NCBI RefSeq assembly: GCF_026151205.1
Contig: NC_087076.1
Span: 19,525,919 to 19,589,918 of the forward strand
Source of the DNA: Bolinopsis microptera
Lineage: Eukaryota > Ctenophora > Tentaculata > Lobata > Bolinopsidae
DNA: 64,000 nucleotides
Direction of reading: 5' to 3'
The translations under genes and the position numbers were made by a program. The notes under the pieces are model-generated. The model was not told the DNA's origin and did not search any database. It saw only the letters and a list, made by a program, of their open reading frames with translations. Shown piece after piece: positions 23,101-34,219 of this stretch (positions are counted from its first letter, which is position 1; each line of letters begins with the position of its first letter).

Positions 23101-24968
23101 GGAGATAGAGAAGGACTTGAGAACGGCTGAACACACCTGCAGTTTTACCAAGACGCTCATAGAGCAGGGTTCAGCTATGGACATTATCACAACACACAGC
23201 ACAGTCCTGTCTCGTATAGATACACTTGAGGAGAGTAGACGACACCCTGCACCACCCGAGAGTGACAACATCAAGTTTATCCCTGAGGATGGGGACGTGT
23301 TTGTGGAGGCGACTGCACAGCTGGGGCGTGTGGAGGGGAACAGACGCACTTTCCCGCAGAAGTCAAGGTTTGCGGAGGAACCGCCGAGGTGTTTGCTGAA
23401 TGGTTCAGAACAATGCTGGACTCTGGTAGCATGTGATGTGTTAGGGAGCTGTGTCGCTACGGGAGGTGACGAGGTGGTCTGCTCCGTTAAGAATGAAACA
23501 AACAGTGAGCGCTACCGATGTGAGATAAGTGATAGCGGAGACGGAACCTACGAACTGACCTTCACTCCCCTTCACCCTGGAAAACTGAGAATAACAGTCG
23601 GTGTAAACAACAGACACGTACAGGGGTCTCCATTCTCAGTGTCCTGTCAAGTAAGGAGGGACTACGCCCTGGTAGGAGAGTGTCTCCTGTTTGGAGGTGC
23701 TAAGGGGAGCAAACTTGGGGAGCTACTCCACCCCACAGCTATAGCTCTCAACAAAGCAGAGACTAAACTTTACGTGTCAGATTCAGACAATCACCGGATA
23801 CAAGTGTGGTCGTACCCCGAGCTGCAGTGCCTCACTAGTTTCGGTTGTCAAGGTAACGCACTGGGTCAGTTCTCGTACCCCTACGGTCTGTGTGTGGCAG
23901 GAGATAAGGTGTATGTAGCGGACTGTAAGAATCATAGAGTTCAGATCCTCAGCACGGAGGGCAGCCCGTTAGGAGCCATTGGGGAGCACGGGTTCTACGA
24001 GGGACAGCTGTCTCACCCTTACGATGTAGTGGTGGACGAACAGGGCAAGGTTTATGTGAGCGATAGTGCTAATTTTAGGATACAGGTGTTCTCGGATGGA
24101 GGGGAGTTTATCTTTTCGTTTGGCGAGAAAGGAACTAAAGAAGGTCAGATGTTGTGCCCCTGGGGTCTCCACGTGACCGATCACATGATCATAGTATCTG
24201 ATTTCAAGAATAATAACGTCCAGTTCTTTACCAAACAAGGGGAGTTTGTGAGACAAATCAGAGACTCTGAGAATGACATGTCGCTCACTAATCCGGCGGG
24301 TTTGACAGGGGACAGGGAGGGGAACGTGATAGTTTGTGACCGGAGCAGTCATTGTGTTCAGATATTTGATGGAGAGGGACGGTTTGTATCCCGGTTTGGG
24401 ACGAGGGGATCTCATCTCGGGAACATGAAGTATCCTACTGGGGTTGTGCTGGATAGCTCCGGGAATATTATTGTTTGTGACGCTTTTAATCATAGGATTC
24501 AGATATTTTGACACTGGTGATTTTAGTTTTTGAACAAAATATTTTTGGTTAACAATTGTTACAAGCTGCACTGATTTCCAAAATTATTTTCATTTTATAA
24601 ATATTACTACTTGACTGAACAGCAATTCAATGTCTCTCACTTTGTTTACAAAATACCGGAAAATTTGTCTCGGGATAGTGGTGATAAGTGGTATGGTGGA
24701 AAAACGGTTGAGGCCAAATCTTGTTTTAAACCAGTAACAAGGTAATTATGAAGAGATAGAGAAATTAAGATCGGTTACATAAACACAAATTTTCAATTAA
24801 TCATCAATTAATTACATTATCAATCTACTAAAACTGAAATAAACGGGAATCACAGAGAAACACTCACCATCTCCGGAGAGTCAGAGTACCTCCCAGGAAT
24901 GCAGGAACAAGGAATCCGAACACGAAGGTCGAGAGCCAGTACGTCAGAATGAATATGCGAGGGAACAT
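17185..24968 (-). CDS. Glycerol-3-phosphate acyltransferase, GPAT3/GPAT4 type (complete, 10 coding exons)
   Basis: Acylates glycerol-3-phosphate at sn-1, the first step of glycerolipid synthesis, in the ER membrane. Coding exons in transcription order: 24868-24968, 21751-21835, 21414-21602, 19377-19522, 19113-19209, 18755-18897, 18387-18547, 17920-18094, 17554-17704, 17185-17331. All ends are GT-AG and phases agree, giving 464 aa (human paralogues 434 and 456). Residues: hydrophobic N-terminus 4-28; acidic stretch 63-75; membrane segments about 143-163 and 175-195; acyltransferase motif I NHTSPLD with H244 and D249; motif II GQRHGGFLG and WFERGE; motif III FPEGTCIN (317-323); motif IV IYPVAIKYD. 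The start ATG has an in-frame TAG two codons upstream. Intron 1 holds a TRIM-NHL gene on the other strand; intron 3 holds a transposon. Confidence 0.95.
18112..18204. repeat. 15-bp minisatellite in GPAT intron 7
   Basis: GTTAGTTTTTAATAT(T/C) is repeated about six times. It starts 18 bp from the exon 8 acceptor, on the intron side. Confidence 0.9.
19689..21389. mobile_element. TIR transposon in GPAT intron 3 carrying a purine-rich array, 7-bp target duplication
   Basis: The left end (from 19696) reads GGGGGTGTCCGTAGCAATTT and the right end (to 21382) is its near reverse complement (AAATTGCTACGGACCCCCC). Both are flanked by AATCTAG (19689-19695 and 21383-21389), a 7-bp target duplication. The ends also carry repeated TTTTTGGCAA words. 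The interior is mostly the GA-rich array plus a hairpin at about 21,188-21,237 (TTATCACTTCTAA...TTAGAAGTGATAA). No transposase is visible, so it is non-autonomous. It sits only 25 bp from exon 3 of GPAT. Confidence 0.75.
19850..21075. repeat. Purine-rich GAGGAG/GACTGAGGA array, 1.2 kb
   Basis: Plus strand is almost all purine with periodic GACTGAG or GACCCAG. A regular 12-bp sub-array (GAGGAGGACCCA, about 11 copies) lies at 20,877-21,012. Segments around 19,975-20,180 recur around 20,590-20,760, showing a higher-order duplication of about 600 bp. The 422-codon minus-strand frame (Ser/Pro/Leu-rich) is an artefact of this composition. In the GPAT transcript the region is pyrimidine-rich. Confidence 0.9.
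22242..24511 (+). CDS. TRIM-NHL protein (RING, B-box, coiled coil, filamin, NHL repeats), two coding exons
   Basis: Exon 1 is 22242-22380 (donor C|GTAAGT) and exon 2 is 22632-24511 (acceptor TTACAG), giving 672 aa. The join completes the RING: C17, C20, C31, H33, C36, C39 come from exon 1 and C54, C57 from exon 2. Then a B-box 2 (about 79-112, CPDHDNSW..FCFTCDKPLCDTC), a coiled coil (about 126-216), a filamin-type domain (about 288-388, ending VQGSPFSVSC) and six NHL repeats (about 398-672) with repeated HRIQV/HRVQI blades. The layout matches TRIM2/3/71-type proteins: RING ubiquitin ligases whose NHL propeller binds RNA or protein. A single B-box favours TRIM2/3 over TRIM71, but orthology is not decided. 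The gene lies wholly inside intron 1 of the opposite-strand GPAT gene. AATAAA at 24838 could serve polyadenylation. Confidence 0.93.
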
Positions 24969-25914
24969 CAGCTACAAAGTGATCAGGATTCACTTTCCTA
25001 AACTTCCATGACATTCTAGATGGAGAGGTAGAGAGGTTAGCATCTTATCTACATGTTAAGTGACAGGAAAATGATAAGGTTAATTAATTGCTTGAGTAGT
25101 GTAAGTGTGAAGTCATGACAACATTCATTTGTTGAATGTTTACCGGGCCATCTCCGGGAACTAAAAATAGCACTACCAGCAGAGGTAATTTATCAAGTTT
25201 TAGAGTTTTAGCATCTGTTCTTGATGGTATTTACTACTGGAGAAGAATGATGTCCAGGGAAAGCAAGAAGAAAACAAGCAATACATAGAACCAACTATTG
25301 TACAATTGTACATTTACTGCACTTACTATAATACACTAATAAGTGAACTGTCAAGTATACAGACATATAGACTGCATTGATCTACAATATTTTGATGAGG
25401 TACAATAATTATAAGCAGTGTACTACACAAGCTTAGAACAAAACCACAGAAATTTGTCAAGGGTTGCACGAGGGTAAAGATATTATAGTAAAAGCAGGAT
25501 GCCAGACATTATACTAGTATGCCAACTATATAAGTATTTCCAACACTGTGGCAATGATGCTGCATATATGTATAATACGCTGTACGTGCAATATACGCAA
25601 GGTCATTGCTCCAAAGTTACAATACACGTAATGAGTACATGATATTAGCGACACACCTGTTAACCTGTCGCAAGTGAAACTCAAATCCGAGAAGTGCGAT
25701 TTCCCTGTAGTTACCCTGGGCTGACGTGATTTTTAAAACAATAAGAAAAATTCAGAGATAACGTAACGAGTCAATCTGTTATCGGCATTTGTATAAGGGG
25801 ACCAGGAGGTAGAAGTTCGATTTCCTTGACTTAGATAAGAGTTCCGCTTTAATAAAAATTGGATTAATAATTTAATAAAAAACTTTCAAGTAATTCAAAT
25901 ATTAAATTATAACT
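24969..25914. promoter_or_regulatory. GPAT upstream region
   Basis: No coding exon seen between GPAT's ATG (24968) and the next minus-strand exon (25915). Any 5'UTR exon and promoter of GPAT should lie here or farther right. No core element stands out. Confidence 0.3.
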
Positions 25915-26143
25915 TTAATCTGGTCCCAACTCTAAATTATTATCCCCATCTGGTTCCGACACTATATTATCATCCCCATCGATTCTTTTCTTCCATCTCT
26001 TTAGATTCTCGAGCTCAGCTTGAATGTCATCAGGTCGGCGTTTGTCAGATATTCTCTTGATAATTTTCAGCCTATCTTCCTCTCTCCGCTCCCTTGACTC
26101 CTTCATATCTTCCGGCTGTCTTTCTAATTCTTCCCAATCCTCC
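25915..26143 (-). CDS. Terminal coding exon, charged cytosolic-type tail; possibly of the SLC6-like gene
   Basis: Minus strand, acceptor TATTCAG at 26144-26145, then 75 codons to a stop at 25915. The first base completes a split codon (phase 2). The peptide is strongly charged (EDWEELERQPEDMKESRERR, then EEDRLKIIKRISDKRRPDD) and ends in two near-repeats (DGDDNIVSEPDGDNNLELGPD-like). It has no cysteine or membrane segment. It could be the cytosolic C-terminus of the SLC6-like protein whose first exons are at 29.7-30.0 kb on the same strand. The link is inferred from order only; exons between them were not found. Confidence 0.45.
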
Positions 26144-26584
26144 CTGAATAGACATAAATTGATTTATTACTGGATGATCGATGAAAATCATGCAAAGCCA
26201 GTAGAATACTAGGCCCTGGATTTCTGTTAATACATCTGATGTTATAAGATCCTTAAGAAGGCCATAACCTGAGGTACAAAGTCGTGTAGGTAACAACACT
26301 CGAGTGGCATAAAATACTGATAACAAATGCATTTAAATAAAGTTGATCGAATAAAGTGCTCTCAAAAGTTTCAGCAAACCACACCTAATAACGAAAGTAC
26401 GTGATAATGGACCACAGGAAATTTCAGAAGAATATGTTGATAATTGTTATCATGCGATATGGTAAGTCATGGCATATTAAAAATCGTACATAAATCACGC
26501 CGCTCGAAATTAGGAGAGACGCTGAGTTGGACTTTCTGTTCCATTTGTACCGCGGAACAATATTTGACAAAAGTCGATTATCTT

Positions 26585-26926
26585 GAGATCCTACTGATAA
26601 ATTTTCTTTAAACTTTCCAGATAGTTGTATGGCTATGAGACGGATATTCTGTGCGATTTTGGGCGAATTTCTATGTGCCAAACCTGAGATATGACTTCAA
26701 ACACAAGAAAATATCTCAAAATGGCGGTTTCTAGCGGAACGCAGGCACATATTTCGAGATCCTACTGATAAATTTTCTTTAAACTTTCCAGATAGTTGTA
26801 TGGCTATGAAACGGATATTCTGTGCGATTTTGGGCGAATTTCTATGCGCCAAACCTGAGATATGACTTCAAACACAAGAAAATATCTCAAAATGGCGGTT
26901 TCTAGCGGAAGCAGGCACATTTTCGA
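26585..26926. repeat. Tandem duplication, 2 x 171 bp
   Basis: The unit starts GAGATCCTACTGATAAATTT and ends GCAGGCACAT..TTTC. Two adjacent copies differ at only a few positions (for example TATGAGACGG versus TATGAAACGG). Confidence 0.95.
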
Positions 26927-29748
26927 GTTTTCAAAATTGGTTCCCTTTTCGTACAGACTTAATGAATCCGGGATGAAATCTAAGTGGTGCGCTCAGGCAA
27001 TCTCAACTACATATATTAAGCAACGACATTAGATCGATTACTAATAATTTTTGTTCATAGAATATCATATTGTTGATATAAAATTCAGAATTATAGAAAC
27101 AAATAAATCAAAGGTCAAAGGGAAAGTTCCGTTCAAGTTTTCTATTAAACTATAGCAATATAAACTAAGCAATAAATGAATATAATATTATGATTATAAA
27201 CTAAAGCAATTATGGACTTATAAATATTAACGAATAACTAACGCATTTATGGGCATTAATAATATGGAACACTAATAGATATAATTAATACTAATAATTT
27301 TTCCACATTTGAAGTTCACTCACCTCATATACCACTAACACTCTTTAAGTGATTACCGAAGTGAAGTTCTAGACAAAAGAGAGGAGACCCTCAATAATCA
27401 CCATCCCCTCGAACGCGAACAGGACCGCACCGGTCAAATTTAGAGGGAGGAGAGTTTTTAAGTTAATTGAAGTTCAAGTATAATAATTCAAGTTATTGAC
27501 CCTCAGATGAACATATTCGCCGAACTGCCATCACGCAAGAACCATTGTAATTACCATATATCCGTTTTCCGGTTTTTTAGCTTAAAATATGTCAGAAGAG
27601 CAAATTTTTTGTCGTATCATGAATCGACAATCGTACCTTTAAATATCGAAATATTCTGTTCGTACAATAAAAATTTAGAGTACAATCGAATGAATAACGA
27701 CTATTTTATCAAATTAAAATAGAAAAAAGTTATTCAAAAGACAAATGTCGCGACAAGTTAATTGATATTTTATTCGCTCCACGACAAATCAGAAAAAAGG
27801 GTTAGATAAACATCTGTTTGGATTGATGGATCAACAAGAAAAATAATTTGATTCTAGACTCATGTTGAATTCATGTAAGAATATTAGGGCAGAAAATAAT
27901 ACCAATTTGCATTCCTTATAAAGTAAATCGAGTAGGGTAACATAAAATTTTTTAATACAGTTCATCCTCATAAACACATAATCCAACTTTCATCAAATTC
28001 CGTACCAAATTTCATAAACACAGAACAGGAATTTAGATCATCCCTAGCAGAACGTTATTCAATTTAGCCAGAAGCCTACCCAAAGTAAAACCATCTCTTC
28101 CCGACAATGAATGAAAAATGCTCGCAGGTTCTTATTGATAACATAATTTCATAACAAGCACTAAAAGTGTCAAGCAAAGAAGCACCCCCAGGTTGGGCTA
28201 TCAAGGCAGAGCACGTCCTTGTCCCATAGTGAAGCGTGAGTGGAGAGTTGCTTCCTGTGTCATCTACTCTGAGTGTGTGGATAAAGAACCCAGCGTAGAC
28301 TGACCTATGGGAGTCAGAATTGAGCGTGGATTTTCCGGATAGGATCGTTCTACACCCTTGTGTTTTTAGGACGTCACAATCCCTTCCCAACACACGGATA
28401 GTGGACGATTATATTAGCATGTTCATTTAGTCTCCAACTCTCTCTTTAACCCTGTGAATCGTACCCTGTCTGCAACAAGGGAGCTGGCTTTGCTTTTTCG
28501 TAGTGTCATGTATCCAACCACACAACCATATTCATGATCCTTTGGATGCCAACCACTTATACATATCTGAACAATAAACAGTGTCAAACCAGTTCCTCAA
28601 ACATACACCCCTGAAATACCTGACATATCGGTATCTAAGCTACTACCAGTAGTTTCCTCCTACTTTTGTTATTGTGTCACCGGATAAGTATCCAAACTAT
28701 CAGGTTCCTCATAGTCATTACATACTTGTTGCAACAGCTTGGGAACCTTTGCAACATCTCCCCAACATTACAACCTATCTAACCCGTATTAGTAGTTGGA
28801 AGAGTTTTGTTTTATTTCTTTCTCGCCACATTTATCAGGTAAGCTGAAAAAGGTCGCTCGATGTCTTCTTTAGCCATTCTTGGTAGCAGAATCCGATGTA
28901 GATAATGATAACCCATTCCCACTCTGCAAACATGAAGTATAGGCTAAAGCGTGGATTGTAGCCGTCTCATTAGCAGTTCTTGTTCCTTTTTCAGTTCACT
29001 GCTTCCTACTTTTAGCTGCTGATGCATCCTTTTTCCGGTTCATTGTAGAGTGGATTCCATAGATTTTAAAACCTTGTGAAATCGATTGTGCTTTCAATCT
29101 TCCGAGAGCACTCTTGAGCTACTTTTAACTTTTTAAAACAAGTAAAAAAATGCAAAAGGATGCAGCAGCAGTGTGTCCGACCAGCTGATACTTTAAAAAC
29201 TACAATATATTACACAGGAATCAGGATACAGGATGTAATATGCATATAATATTAAGAAGGAACACGAAAACTGAATATTAAGTACGTACAGTTTACAAAG
29301 TACATGCGAAATAATAAATGATCCGCTAGATAGGTATTAAAGTTACAAACCAACATGGTGCGACAAAATAATGCAAATGTTAAGCCGCCTGTCATAGAAC
29401 AAATTGGAACAATTATCTGGAGCAAGGTGTGGGCTATACATGTGCAAAGTGCAAACCCGTAAGGTACTAATGTATCACAATAATACGCACTTCCGCCCCA
29501 AAATAACTAGCCCTAAGAATGCTGTACAGCCACGAAAATGTATGTGGAAATCGCATTAGCAAACAGAAAATGTATTATTTGTTAAAAGAAGAAATTTTTT
29601 TTTCCGGAATAATATGTTAACGATATTATATATGAACGCAGTTCCTGCACACCAGCGATAACCAATCATTGATGACAATCGGAAGAATTATACATATGAC
29701 TAATTGCTTAGTAAAAATATAATTTTAACTAACAATTGGTTTACTTAC
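26927..29748. other. Presumed intron region of the SLC6-like gene; exons not resolved
   Basis: No exon could be fixed. Two suggestive pieces on the minus strand are a hydrophobic stretch near 27,350-27,450 (reads LNLTGAVLFAFEGMVIIEG but lacks an AG acceptor) and a Trp/Ile-rich piece near 28,840-28,925 after a TTTGCAG acceptor. A 105-codon frame at 28076-28393 has no family features. Confidence 0.3.
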
Positions 29749-29988
29749 CTCCGCCGTGTTTTGACATAGGTAAGGAAAATTCCATATTGTTCCAAATACC
29801 AATGCAAACCCCAATCAGTGAAAGAATATACTGAAACAGATAACCAATTATCATTATCAAATCATGATTTAATACAATAAAAGGATCATACGGATTGAAA
29901 ATAAACGAGTTGTGACAGATAAAAAAGATACACTGATTAGCGATTATACACCTCTGACTTGCTCCCCCATTTCCTCCAGCTTATCGAC
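29749..29988 (-). CDS. SLC6-type (neurotransmitter:sodium symporter) N-terminal exons, TM1 region, partial gene
   Basis: Two minus-strand exons: 29952-29988 (acceptor AAGCAG, donor GAG|GTGTAT) and 29749-29830 (acceptor TTTCAG, donor GGAG|GTAAGT), joined in phase 0. They read WRKWGSKSE, then YILSLIGVCIGIWNNMEFSL, then PMSKHGG. This follows the SLC6 pattern W-x-x-(K/E)-x-(F/Y)-(I/L)-L-S-x-I-G-x-x-x-G-x-x-N-x-x-x-F-x-x-x-x-x-K-x-G-G, that is, the start of TM1 and its Na+/substrate site. The usual GLGNVWRFPY core is altered: the Trp-Arg pair is Met-Glu and Phe-Pro is Phe-Ser. The start codon and later exons were not found, so a diverged transporter or a decayed gene are both possible. Confidence 0.6.
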
Positions 29989-32090
29989 CTGCTTTACATT
30001 CTTCTAACGAAGCATGTCGGTTCTTTAAATTGATTGAACCGAGCATTTCGTCCTGTGCTGAAAAAGTAGAGGATCGTCGACATACTTCTTCTTACAGTTA
30101 CTAATCGTTAATTTAGGACCGTTAAAATGCCTTGTATGGGTTGTTCAAAAAAATGGCGAGTTTGCACACGTTGGTTCTGGAAACTAGTTTAGTACCAGTT
30201 ACAGTTTATAGTTACAGTTACCAGTTTAGGTTACCAGTTAATAGGTACCAGTTCTTGCAAAAGAAGTAAAATTAAAAACAATATGGCTTGTACGAATCAT
30301 TCATCAATTCTGATTATAAAGGCTGTGTCCAAGGATAAACGACACAGCTCAATTTCGATAACAAACACGAATGTACTTACACACTTAGACAATTTTCGAA
30401 ATATTTCTGAGTAGTTTAGAAAAACTTAAAAAAAACAGGTGTCCGATTACGCAGAGAAAAATGCAGCCATATAGTAAAGTTATTGTCGTATTTATAGCAC
30501 CGTAGTTCAGGATTAAACATAGCACTCAGCACAGTAAGAGGAGTTAAACACGTCTGTCAGTGGTTATGGTAATGGGACTATTATAGTTCACTGCAGTAGC
30601 AGTGCGACAAATCATTGACTGAATAAAATTGGATTTTAGGCTGATAAGCCTTTATTTACTTATCACGCGCCACTTATCACGCGCCACTTAACACGCGTTA
30701 AATATCACGCATTAACTTACCCGTTAGAACCGCTCATCTGCAAAAGATATCCAACCGAAGATCTCGTGCTTTGTGATTTTGTACCATATTTAAAACTTTT
30801 GGTTATGGCTCAGATCTGATTCGTTTCGATGGACGCTGTCCAGGACCAAATTTACTATATGAGGAATGCTGCTTAATTTCACTCATATCAGGGGTCTGGC
30901 CGGTGTATTCATGTAATACTATGGACTGATGTTCAGGTGATCACACGTTCGCAAACAACTTATAGTTATGGACAACTCACCAACCAACCAAAACTAAAAT
31001 ACTAACAGCCGGATATTGGTCATATAAATAAACGTCGAAGAATTTACTTTCTTCTATACCAACAAAATCGGAAAGATCATGACTTGGAAAATCAAGGCAG
31101 CCGCTGGCGGATTATTATAAAATATAGTTAGGGCATTATAATTCTATTATATATTAGTATCGTTATCATATAGATCAAAAACCTAGGATATGTCTAGAAC
31201 AAAGAAATAGAATGCATTGATTAATTGAAGTATCGATGGAACGAATATTGATAGTTGATATCAACTTTTACATCACAATAAGTTCTATTTACGATGAGTC
31301 ATGGACGACAACTTAGATTGTAAATCTCTAATTATAGCTATTTGTTAGTCAACAACGCCCAACATTCTTTAGCCAATAACGGATTTTTTATAGTTGATTA
31401 TTTAACTGTAAGTATGGGCTATGATTATTGAGGCGACTGCATTCAAATCGGCGATTTATCAGATTCAAAATATTTCAAATTCGCTCACCATACACTGATA
31501 CATGATTAAAAGGGAGTTAGTGTCTTCTTGGTCTCATACGTTTCTTTCTCACATAATCTCACATCTCTCAACTAGAAAGAGGTGATTTTTATAATACCAT
31601 CGCACGCATATCCGAACTTGTACTATTCGGTGGTAACGAATCTTAATTTGATTATTCACTTTGCGTTAAGAATCTATTGTTTTTCATTAAAGAAATCGAT
31701 AACACTGTCCATTTTAAAAATGGGATTTCGAAAGTTGTCAGGAAAAAAGAAGCATCGATATAATCTAGAACAGCGTTACATTTTACAGGGACTTGCAGAT
31801 CAGAAGAGTGCTATAAAGCAATTAGATTAAAGTAATAATGAAGCACATCAGAATAAATTAAGAGGCACTATAAATGCAAAATTAAGTCTTTATTGTGAGA
31901 ATTGAAATTGAGCCGAGTTAGTAGGAATTACAACTTTAGATAACAGCGACAACAGCCACAACAACAAAAAACCAAGCGATAACTGACATGCAAAGCAGTC
32001 TAGAGGTGAAAAGCAGTGCCAACATATTCGAAAGCCATAAAAAATCCAAAGAAAAAACTTAAATGATAGAAAATCGGACGTGAAATAATG
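29989..32090. other. Intergenic or 5' region, nothing coding recognised
   Basis: AT-rich. Small tandem words (TATCACGCGCCACT, about 30,658-30,712) and a repeated ACCAGTTA-type run (30,190-30,255) are visible. The first exon of the SLC6-like gene should lie here or farther right. Confidence 0.35.
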
Positions 32091-32094
32091 ATGC

Positions 32095-34055
32095 TAATTT
32101 AGACTTACCGAGTCACCCTAAGAGACGTGAAATATGACGCTAATATTAGACTTACCGTTGTCTCCTAAGAGACGTGAAAGCAAAATAATGGACGCTAATA
32201 TTAGACTTTACCGTGTCTCCCTAAGAGGTCGTGAATAATGACGCAAATATAGACTTACCGTGTCTCCCTCAGAGGACGTGAAATAATGACGCTAATATTA
32301 GACCTTACCGTGTCTCCCTAAGAGACGTGTAATAATGACGCTAATATTAGGACTAACCGTGTCTCCCTAGAGGGGCGTGAAAAAACAAAAATAATGGACG
32401 CTAATATTACGACTTACCGAGTCTCCCAAAGAGACGTGAAAAATGACGCTAATATTGACTTACCGTGTCTCCCTAAGGACTGAAAATAATGACGCAATAT
32501 TAGACTTACCTTGTCTCCCTAAGAGACGTGAAAAAAGGACGCTATATTAGTTACGTGACTCCCTAAGAGACGTGAAATAAGACGCTCAATATTAGACTTA
32601 CGTGTATCCCTAAGAGGACGTGAAATAATGACGCTAATATTAGACCCTTCCCGTGTCTCCTAGAGACGTGAAATATTGACGCTAATATTCGACTTACCAG
32701 TCTCCCTAAGAGACGTGAAAAAAAAGACGCTACTATTAGACTTACGTGTCTCCTAGGGAAGGGGGGGTGGACGGAATCGTGGGGGGGGGAAAAATAAATC
32801 ATACAAGGGACGGGGCTTAAAAAAAATTATTTTTAATTTTAAGGGGGGGGTGACTTTAAAAAAACCCGGGGGGTGTCTCCCTAAGAGACGTGAACTAATG
32901 AGCTAATATTAGACTTACCGTGTTTCCTAAGAGACGTGAAATAATGACGCTAATATTAGACTTACCGTGTCTCCTAAGAGGACGTGAAATAATGACGCTA
33001 ATATTAGACTTAACCGTGTCTCCCTAAGAGACGGTGAAATAATGGACGCTAATATTAGACTTAACCGTGTCCTCCCTAGAGACGCGAATAATGTCGCTAT
33101 AATTAGACTTACCGTGTCTCCCTAAAGAGACGTGAAATAATGAACGCTAATATTAGACTTACCCCGTGTCTCCCTAAGAGACGTGAAATAATGACGCTAA
33201 TATTAGACTTACTTGTCTCCCTAAGAGACGTGAAATAATGCCGCTAATATTAGACTTACCGTGTCTCCCTAAGAGACGAGAAATAATGACGTCATAGTAG
33301 ACTACCGTGTCTCTAAGAGACGTGAAATAAATGACGCGCATACTATTAGACTACCGAGACTCCCTAAGAGACGTGAAATAAAAGACGCTAATAATAGACC
33401 TTACGTGTCTCCCTACAGAGGAGACGTGGAAATAATGACGCTCATATTAGATACCGATGACATCCCAAAGAGACGTGGAAATAATGACGACCTATATTAG
33501 GACTACCGTGTCTCCCTAAAGTGACGTGAAATAATGACGCCTAAAATTAGACTTAACCGTGTCTCCCTAAAGAGACGAGAAATAATGACGCTTAATTATT
33601 AAGACTTACCGTTGTCTCCTAAGAGACGTGAAATAATACGCCTACTATCTAGACCTCCGTGTCTCCTAAGAGACGTGAAATAATGACGCTAATATAAAGA
33701 CTTACAGAGTCACCCTCAAGAGAAGTGAAATAATGACGCTAATATTAGACTTACCGTGTCTCCCTAGAAAGACGGAAATAAGACGCTAATAATTAGACTC
33801 GTGTCTCCTACAGAGACGTGAAAATATGACCGTAATATTAGACCTACGTGTCTCCCTAAGAGACGTGAACTAATGACGCTAATATTAGGACTTACCGTGT
33901 CCTCCCTAAGAGACGTCGAAATAATGGCCGCTAATAATTAGACTTACCGATTCCCCTAAGAGACGTGACTAATGACGCTAATATTAGGATTTACCGTTTC
34001 CTAAAGAGACGTGAAATAATGACGCTAATATTAGACTTACGTGTCTCCCTAGGTT
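32095..34055. repeat. Satellite A, unit about 47-48 bp, about 40 copies
   Basis: The consensus unit reads like GACGTGAAATAATGACGCTA, then ATATTAGACTTACCGTGTCTCCCTAAGA. Each unit contains GTCTC-CCTAA-GAGAC, a short hairpin, and the palindrome TAATATTA. Units differ mainly by single-base insertions and deletions rather than substitutions, which looks like uncorrected long-read error. A foreign G-rich, homopolymer-rich stretch interrupts the array at about 32,755-32,875. Confidence 0.95.
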
Positions 34056-34219
34056 GTTGAAGAAATCAATCCCGGGCGTCCTAGAAGCACTAGGCTGCCA
34101 GCACCAATAACAGCAGCACTAATCATTGCATAGAAGTAAATAAAGTCGAGGTAAACACAGCAATCCAGTTTATTCTGCGTACAAAATATATAAAACAAGC
34201 ATAAGCATCCCACACGAAT

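Noticed and set aside
22552-24571. Several minus-strand frames of 83-200 codons opposite the TRIM-NHL gene
   Set aside because: Shadows of the real plus-strand exon, which has full domain structure and splice signals.
27350-27450. Hydrophobic minus-strand piece resembling the segment after SLC6 TM1 (GAVLFAFEGM)
   Set aside because: No AG acceptor at the needed position and a stop soon after; kept only as a hint in the intron note.
28076-28393. 105-codon minus-strand frame, protein-like in places
   Set aside because: No family features, no matching splice signals, and not alignable to SLC6 in my reading.
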